A DNA stretch of 64,000 nucleotides. It comes from Stratiolaelaps scimitus (lineage: Eukaryota; Arthropoda; Arachnida; Mesostigmata; Laelapidae). This document shows positions 39,201 to 48,200 of the stretch, piece by piece. The notes beneath the pieces are model-generated. The model was not told the origin of the DNA, searched no databases, and saw only the letters and a program-made list of their open reading frames with translations. Within the stretch, counting starts at the first letter, position 1. The number at the start of each line of letters is the position of its first letter. The translations under genes and the position numbers were made by a program. The stretch spans positions 8,785,501 through 8,849,500 of the forward strand of contig JABWDB010000009.1 of NCBI GenBank assembly GCA_019614645.1, in the 5' to 3' direction.

Positions 39201-42200
39201 ACGGTTATCCATTTTAAACGTTGCTTATAGTGATTACTGTCGAGGCAGATCCTCGTGCACACCCCAAACTGCTATTGCCGATCTCTGCCTCTTCTCATTG
39301 TGGACCCGTGCAAAACTCGGTCATCGTCGCGAATAGCTGTGCCGCAAAATTGCCTAACGATTCGACGCGCAGCTTGGTTATGATTAGTTGACTTGCAGTC
39401 ATATACAATACCTATGTGGCGACCTGTGCATCGTTTGTGGCCTTATTTGATTAGTATAAAGATGGCCGGGTAAAAAGCATAGTTTACCGCTACTATGCGT
39501 TCCCCACTTGACCATACCAAACTTGTGACCGATGAACTAGAACGTCATACACAGAACCGAGCGGCCTCAGTTGTTTGCTTTCATTAACATCGCATGTAGC
39601 GTGCGACTGTCAAATACTCGGTGTGGGGGCCCCTTTCCGCCCCAGAGACAGTCTCTTCGCATTGTGAGCCATTGCCGTTAGACTATTCGATCTACGACGA
39701 TGATTTCGGCTGGAAGAAGTGTTTTCGAGGAGGGTCCGACATGCCTCTCTACTGCACTGTCTTCTTGTGTAGAACGTTATAATGCTTTCGATGCAGTTTT
39801 TGATTTAGTTTTTTATTTTTTGAGGGTGAGCCTTTGTACTTCTATATGCCTATTGCTAGCTAGTCAAATTATCCGTGACAACAGATGACAGACGACTTGA
39901 CATAACCTCATAAATCTCTGTCTATCAGCTGCATTGTCTCCACAATGTCGTTCATATCACATAGCCTGACACTCTTGATCGTCGACGTTGAACAAAAGCT
40001 ACAATATTTGTGCGCATCCGCTCAGCGTTAAAGTCCCGTGCTGTAGAACCCTCGGGAAACTCATCACCACGCCACCATCAAGGGTCCCTCGAATAAGCAC
40101 CTCGTCTATACACTTTAAAGTCAATAGCATTGTTGTAGATTCCGCCGGAACTCGCGAATGCCCAAAAAACCTGCTATGCCAGAAGGTTGTACGACCTCAC
40201 CTCTTCACAGCATTGTGCTCATTTAATTTGGGTTTTCCAGCAACCACCGATATCAAGCCTGTTGGCAGCTGTCTGCTGTAGTTTAATTGAATAGTAATAC
40301 CACCCCAGAACCTCGTATCCTGACGTCTGGCTGTTCGTCGTTCGCTCAACCAGCCTGGCATATAGCTTTCGTACGGTGCGCACAACAGCGGCCCTATGTT
40401 CATAGATCAGTGTCGATTGCTGTTGAAAACTCTCTACAGAGGGAAGTTTTGCAGAACAAAAACAACCGAGTTAGAATGTCGCTAATGGCCACGACGTGCG
40501 GCAGTTCACAGAGCGGGAGGGATCGCGAGTATCAGTGAATTATCATACCGTGGCGATTTCACACGGTTGTCGTGCGAAATTGACATCAGCACCATCTGCC
40601 TGGCATCACTTTGGCTAATTCGAGCGAGTGCTAAACATATCATGATTAATAATCATAATAATAAAATAGGCTAGTACAAAGGTTACAAAACCTTAAAAAC
40701 CAGTGTTCGTGTTTATGTCACATATCAACATGCGTGTCAGGTCTATGCGTCGATGGCGAAGGTGGGCTGAGTTCATAAATTTGTTGAACTCGAATCATTG
40801 TTGTGTGACTATTTCAAATACTTGTTGAACAGGTTCTTGCACCTACGTGTGTCCTCCGATTGCAAGGCGCACACGAATGCACCTAGCCACTGTCGAGCTC
40901 GGTGGCTAGGTGCACGGGTTCGATCCCCACCGTTGCACATTTGCATTTTCAAGGGGTCCGTCTTACGAAGCAATGCTAAAAGCAGTTGTACTGTGGACAT
41001 TGTTAAATGTTGGCTGAGAGTCAGCCCGAAAACCTTTAAGGTTCGTGCTACGGTGGCATGCTGCACCGGCGGCCGCTGGCACTTTCAGCGAGAAACGGTG
41101 TCGTCCAAGTCTGGTGTTATTTCACTACGCTGGTGTTGTTTGCTTCGATCCGATTTGAGCCTTCACCTTGACTGTTGCCGGCAGTCGGCCCGCGTAGAAA
41201 CAGCCTGACCGAGTTGATCCCTTTCGAGTGCTTCCGGAATGGCAGTGACTAACGGAAATTAATAGTAACCACTCAAACTAAGCCGCCGTAAAATCGGCCA
41301 TTGAGATGCGGGTGCGCGACACTCGATTTAGCTCGATTTCATCGAGACCCGACAGTGAGATCTATTTTGGAGAGATCATTGTTTCGTTTATCCTGGTCGA
41401 CGTTCTACTGTTTAATGTGTTTACCATCTTTCACACTTGTACCAATTAAACTAGGTATCTAGGTGAATATATAATAGTACAACGCGATTCCGTGTGAACA
41501 ACTGATCTACTTATAAATTATCCTACTTCATCGTCGTTGGCTGCCTACCTCACGCCTCTGGGAAATTTTCCTCAGCACGTATTATTTATCTTAGTAATTA
41601 ACGGCAAGACGAGACTGCCGGTTCGTTGGCGAATATATCAAGCCGTTCGGTTTCAGGAAGAAGTAGATACTGTAAAGTATGCTGAGCCTTTGTACTCCCA
41701 CGATGAGTAATAGGCAATTCTAATTATTGATATCGAGAGAAACTGACGAGTATTCACGTTGGGGAAAAGTGAGATTTTAGCTCATTTTCACACTATTTCA
41801 ATCATCTCCATGATCAATCGCTAGTTAACAGTGTGCTGACCAATGACTCGTTGACTTGATGCTGGTTTTCTGCTTCGTCTCTAGAGTCTTCTCGAGTTGC
41901 TGCACGGGGGCAGGCGAAGGGCATCAACGAATATGCATCGGGCATAACTTTTAAGAAGACAACGGCAGATAGTCAAGGAAGAATGGATCGCGAACGTGGT
42001 CACGCTGGTATTCAAATGCAAGGTCACGTTTCGTCGACGGGCTCGATGACAGGCCCGTTCCTAGGCCTCCACTCATACGTAAACCTGTCACATAGAATCA
42101 ACCCGCCTCCCGTTTTCTCGGGTCGAACGGGCGTTTTCATGGAGAGCCTGTCTAGGCGTAGTCGAGGAAACCTTTCAGGAAGGCCAAGTGAGATGTGCCC

Positions 42201-45200
42201 ATATTAAGGAGCCCTAATGTGCACACATCGAAACGTTCGATATGTACAGCATGCGGTAGTATAAGACATTCTGTGAATACGTCCCTACGCGTATGCTATG
42301 TCCGCCACTGTCAAGGACGAAACAGAGCGATTGGAGCATTGTGATGATGGGCCTCACTTTTGTACCAATGCGGCTTTCGAATCGTCAAGGGACGACCATA
42401 TGGTATCGGTTTTATCTGAAAATTCTTGCCTCTCCAGGACAGTACAATAAGGTAGATGCGAGGCTAACACGCTTGAATAGACTATCCATGACCTAGGTTA
42501 GGCTACCCAATCGTGACGCACGCGTGATCTCATAGTGATCACAGTGAGCACATACCCAAGAGTGGTGTACTCTGGCAGTTTTGCCAGGTCGCAAATGCTT
42601 AGCAGTGTTAGGGGAGCACCTTTCAGGAATCGAAGCACCTACGTACTTCCGACTACGTTATCAAATAAGAGGCTGACAAATCGCTGTTATGCTGTCAAGA
42701 GCGGGACGCTCTATTTTGAGCACGACAAGTAATAGGTCAGCCGAAGCAAAGAGTTTCCTTTCGGTAGTCTCTCTTAGATCAGAGACCTCTAAGTATTCGG
42801 TTCACTATCCAGACCACATTCGGGTTGCAAGAGGCATCCGGAATCTACAGACAAGGAACACATGTTCCTGTGTCCCGTTGGCCTTCTAAGCCCAGACTAT
42901 ATACAGCGATCAGTGGTGCATTAAGGAATTGACGACCTTCCCTTCATTTATTCTCTGACTAGAGTTCCGTCGCGAACCGAGCGAATGCTCTCTCCTTTTC
43001 TACCGCCCCCTACCCAATACCCCATATGTCATTGATTTCGCTTAACTAACTTGGTTCGCATATCGGAATCGCTCATCTTTAGATTTGTGCCTGGCAATGT
43101 CAGGGTACGATATAGGAAGCCCTATACGGAAGAGTGGACTTTGATTGGTGTAGAAGTAAATCCAGGCCTCGGGGCTTTTGATTTCCGCAGGAATTGACGT
43201 CCACCAGGGACAACCCACCACTGTATTTTCCTTCTCCTCGGGTTGGCTTCTGCGAGACCAACGGCGGGAGGGAAATCGACGTTTAGCATGAACCTGGACG
43301 AGTTCAAAACAGTTCCATCACGGGGAATGGCACTTTGTTGGCTAAAAGCACATATTATAACAGCAAGTACATCCTTTGGCGTTATTGGTTTGAAAAATAC
43401 AATATTTCATCTCTATCATGCCATGATAGCTGAACTGCAGTGTCGGTGGCTAGACAGGTAGCCCACAACACATAGCCGGCCCGCATGTTACACTTGTTAC
43501 TTACCATGACGGCGTAAAGGAGAATTGTCCCAATGTTCGAGAAAAATGAGCTGTCGTAGAGTGAGTACGAAGACTCAAGTACAATTCTGAAAAGGGAAGA
43601 AACGGATAGCAATGTATTAGCACCGGATAGGTGTATAACGTCATTTTGTTTGACTTATAGCCAGGCTGTGTTCTCTATATGTGTGCAGATACTTGGAGAC
43701 ACTCCAGATATCTGAGAGCAGGGATTGCTTGCTGCAGACGGGGTATCGAGTCGCCCTCTCAAAGGGTGAGACAAGGACTGGATGTAATTTTAGGCACGAC
43801 TTGTAACTGAATAGTACAGTTGAGTTAAGTGCTGCAGTTTGACGTTAGAAGTGGCCAATAAAAGGCCCAATTACAATTTCTCTCTCATGTGACAATTATC
43901 GTCAGCAATTGTAGTTATTCTCTTTGCTCGAATGAAAATCGCGGTTATGCAGGAAGCTGCAGTTCCGGCATAACCACCTCATTCATTTTGTGTCTTGCGG
44001 GTTACTCTGACTAAGAGTTTGTTACAACCTTGCGAGCATTACGATAACGACCGGTAGCCGGCCACCGTAGAAAATTACGGCAGTCGGTTACGGGTCATCA
44101 TCCGCTGAGTGATGACGCTGATTAAGCAGTTCAGCTCCACGGACACGCGTCGCGTGTTGGCGATTATTATACAAAAACAGATACTGAACATCTTTCTTTT
44201 TACTTCTTCTATTTGTATAATAGTGTCCAGCGAGTTGACGAGGTGTTCAGCATTCGCAGAGAACACTGATATGTACGATTACCCTGTGCTGACTTCAGAG
44301 GCCTGTGATATGAGTGCTGATCTGCAGGTGAGACCAGCTTCCGTGTGTACCTCGTGTGGCTTGCCAACAAAGGCTTGCCAACAGCATAAAAACCGGCCAA
44401 AAAACGTTTCGTAATGAGATGAAGAAGAAGAAGGGAGATGCAGTGGATACCGTGTTGCATTAGTCACGAGGATATATATTATATATACATATGTTCGTAG
44501 CCTATCACACTATAAGCCAGCCCTAACTAACATGGTTTAAATGATAAATCAGGATCATTGTAATCTGTTCGAAGGACGCTTTTTTGTCGGGCTAACTTTC
44601 AGCCAACGTTTAACGTCCACGGAATTGCTTTTTGCATTGCTTCGTAGGACAAACCCCCGAAAGTGCAAGCGAGTGATCAAACCCGTGCACCTACGTGTCT
44701 CCTACGGTGACAAGGCGCACACGAATGCACCACCAGGCTACCTGCCTCAGCTGACGGACCCTGCCAGACCCGTATATACCCTATATTTTACGGCATCAGT
44801 GATATTGGCCATCAATTTGCCTTTCGTGTCGTCGTTTTTCCAGTGCGATTAAGCACAATAACAGGCGTACAGCTCCGTTCGAATTCAACTGTGCCAACCA
44901 CACCACACGCTCGGTTGAGATCGGTCTCTGATCTCAACTGTTCGTTAGATCTCTGTTGTACACATTGTCGAAAATGGAGCAGGCCTCACCGCCTCAGTAC
45001 AGCAGCAGCGTGGCGTATATGTACGCAGTCACGTGGAACGTAATCAAATATTCACAATATAGCGCTAGTTATTCATGAACGTGTCTGCCGCAAGGGCCGG
45101 AGGCCTATTGACACATACGGTGGCGGTGTTCGTGAACGAAATATCGCAACAGGTTTCCCTTTCTAAGGGCAACGCAACCCAGAACAATATTAGTGCCCCT

Positions 45201-48200
45201 ACGAACGCTGAGGTAACATCCAGACGAACAACTGCGACCAGTTTTGATGTAACTGCAGACGATCGTGTTTGGCAGTTCCTTTACTCAGAAGACTTAAGCA
45301 GAAATCGCTGCGTTTTGCTACGGAGAACTAACTGGCGAGACGTTGACGGAGGACCAGAAGAGCTGGTACGCGATAGTGTTTCAGAGAATCGTTATATATA
45401 TATATATGCAGTGTTGACGTTGAAGTAAGTGGATACATGTGAGTTTCGTTAACGGAGATAGCAACAGGGAATTTGACTGCTACCCTAAGATGGAATACGT
45501 GGAAATGTCAGACCGAGTGGGCGAGCTCGTTCGAAGGAGTAAAGTTATGGCCACAATTACTGCGTTGAATTCTCACGGTTGGCTCAACACGATGGGTTGT
45601 TCCTTGCTAAGTAAATTACAAAAGTGGAAAACCTTGATCAAAGACTTCAAGTCAAGTTGTTTTTGCTGAAGTCAAAAGTAACGTCGACGTTAAGTGCTGG
45701 CTGTAAGTAAGCCCGGAAAATTTACTTTACTAAATGACTGTCTACGCAATAAAGATAACCATCTTGTTGATCGCTCTCGAAAACTAAACACGAAAATAGA
45801 AACTGTGCTGCATATATATATGTATATATATATATATATATATGATAAGCTATTGCTCAATGCTTGCTTGCAATCACAGCGTGTTGACCAACCTCCATAG
45901 CGTGTTGAGCAAGACGCGGCGTAGCCCATACTCTACCATGTCCCACTGGAACATTCAAATATTTCAGATGTGCCAAGTGTCGTTAAAGAAGCACCTCGCT
46001 GTTTGGTTGGCCATGTCACGCAGACGACCACGGGCCAATTGTACCTGTTTTATATACGTTTTCCTACGGGGGAAATCAGTGGAAAGCAAAGAATATTTCT
46101 ACAAGAATCGCCAGTGCCGCTATGTTTCTCTGGGGACGAGAACACGTCAACGCATACCCACGACGATAGCAACCGTCACGTCAAGACGTCCTGTTGAGAA
46201 ACATCATTTGCATGATTATGACAAAGTAGAGATGTTCCTCCCCTTAATAATGGCTGAGATAGCTGTATTCTAGCATAAATCGACTTGTACGTGAGTTCCA
46301 TGATGTATTGTAAACTATTCCCTATGACTTATGTACGTGTCGATAATGATATGGTGAATACAACAATCTGATGAATATGATCGTGTGGTGTATGATGCGG
46401 ACAGTGGAGCGTCTGAGCGGTCTCAGGAATGGAAATTACGAGTGACTGAATAGAGCGAAGCTTCGGATGAGAAAAGACTAAAAACAAGGAAAGGACCGAC
46501 GAGGCTGTCCAGCCGGAGAGACTGAGGAAGGCCCCCCCGCCCTATGCTTATGTGTACGAAATCCTAAGCGCCGCTGAGAGAGGTGGCAAGAACGTTGTCT
46601 AGATCGCAGACTGAGCAGGAATAGAGGGAGATTTTTTATGGGAGCTTTCGGCGTTAATGGCAGTTTAACACATGTTAATTAAATATAGCAGAATTTGAAA
46701 TGATTCTTTGGAGCCGATTCACTGGTCACACAGACTCATCTAATAACGTCAAGGTACGAACCTGTCCATCCTTGGACACTGTGCCGTGCAAACGCGAAAT
46801 TTAATTCGTATCATTGCTAGATGGGCCCCATCTAAGAATATGCACTAAATCTATAGAGTCTGTTTCCACTACGGTAGTTTTCTTCCGAACAAGAAAAATA
46901 CACCAGGAGTTAGCTTTTCGAAGGGAAATTTCTGAGCGTTTTCTTTCCATCTGTACGGCAACGGATTGTAACACTCGGCATATAGCGAGCGTTAATTTAA
47001 TTTGGTTTAAACTGCTCTTCTGCCAAGATCCCTACCTGAACGAATGTACACCGTTCGTGTTGTCAATGTAAACTCAAAATAACTCAACCACTATAGAGTA
47101 TATTTTATATATTTTTTATATCTATTTATAGAGTATGCTTTGTATTCCATAAATATCGTGACATAATCAATATATATGGCACGACACGCAATTGAATGCC
47201 GTCCCACAAGTTTGCCAGTGCTATTCTACAAGTCTCTATCCACTACACCCATAATTGCCGTTCACTGAGCAGCAGCCAGATTTTGTGCAGTTCAATTCAA
47301 TACCAATGCTAACCTGAACCACGATAATGTTTTTGCACGCTTCCTTCATAACATTGAAATTGAGCGCTGGCCATCGCTGGACGCAGTATACCTATTTCAC
47401 AGGCCATCACGGGTTGCTTGGTCCCTTTTACTCCCGTGAGGTCACCTTTACCTCAGATATAAACACCCACACACATAGATATTTGTAACCCATCTGTCAC
47501 TCGGACTTATATATATATATGTAGAAAGCTGGCCGGCTGAGTTGACATACTCGTCGGGCATTTGGTCCGTTCCAATCTGAGCTCCTCTGAGCGAAATCCG
47601 CTGATCCCTAACCGTGCCTTAGGTAACATGCTGTCAGACCGCGTGCAACCTATGCACGACCGATGGAAGGACTCCACTTCATCATATTTGACCACGGAGG
47701 CTCGAACCGTTTGAGCGTTACATGTTCGAATGGCCTCCACCATCCGCCGACGAGCGAGGGTATTTTTAGTCGCCAGCTATTCCTGGCTACCAGCCGGCAT
47801 TTACAAAGGCTCACTTCGCATCGTGACTGCGAACCGCTCCGAATCCAGAAAGTCATCTATCGGTTTATGCGGTCTCGCGATAGCATTTTTCGAAACTCTG
47901 CTGCAGAAGAAGAAGAAAGATCGAGACCTCCTACTTTGGAACATACAAAATCATATTGAGATTGCTATTGCAGAGACTATCTATAGCTCGGAGACCCATT
48001 GCGCGGGTTCGACCTCGGGTAGTAGTAGTTTATGAGCTGTAGGGGTAGTGCGCTGTGCGGTATAGTCAGAGACCTCTCTGGCCTGGAAACTAGTCGCGTT
48101 CGAATAATGCTGACCAGAGACTGAAATCCCAGACTAGGAGACAACGGGTACAAGCATCTTGGGGAATAGTGTATAGCTGGATAGCCTGTACGCTGACTAG

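Larger units (their letters stand above)
34439..43504 (-). other. Nhe2 intron 4, about 9.1 kb
   Basis: Contains an unexplained GC-rich open frame at 35553-36275 and a head-to-head SINE at 40839-41040. A (CA)n run lies nearby at about 34160-34182, in intron 5. The rest (36.3-40.8 and 41.1-43.5 kb) shows only short frames without motifs. Confidence 0.7.
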
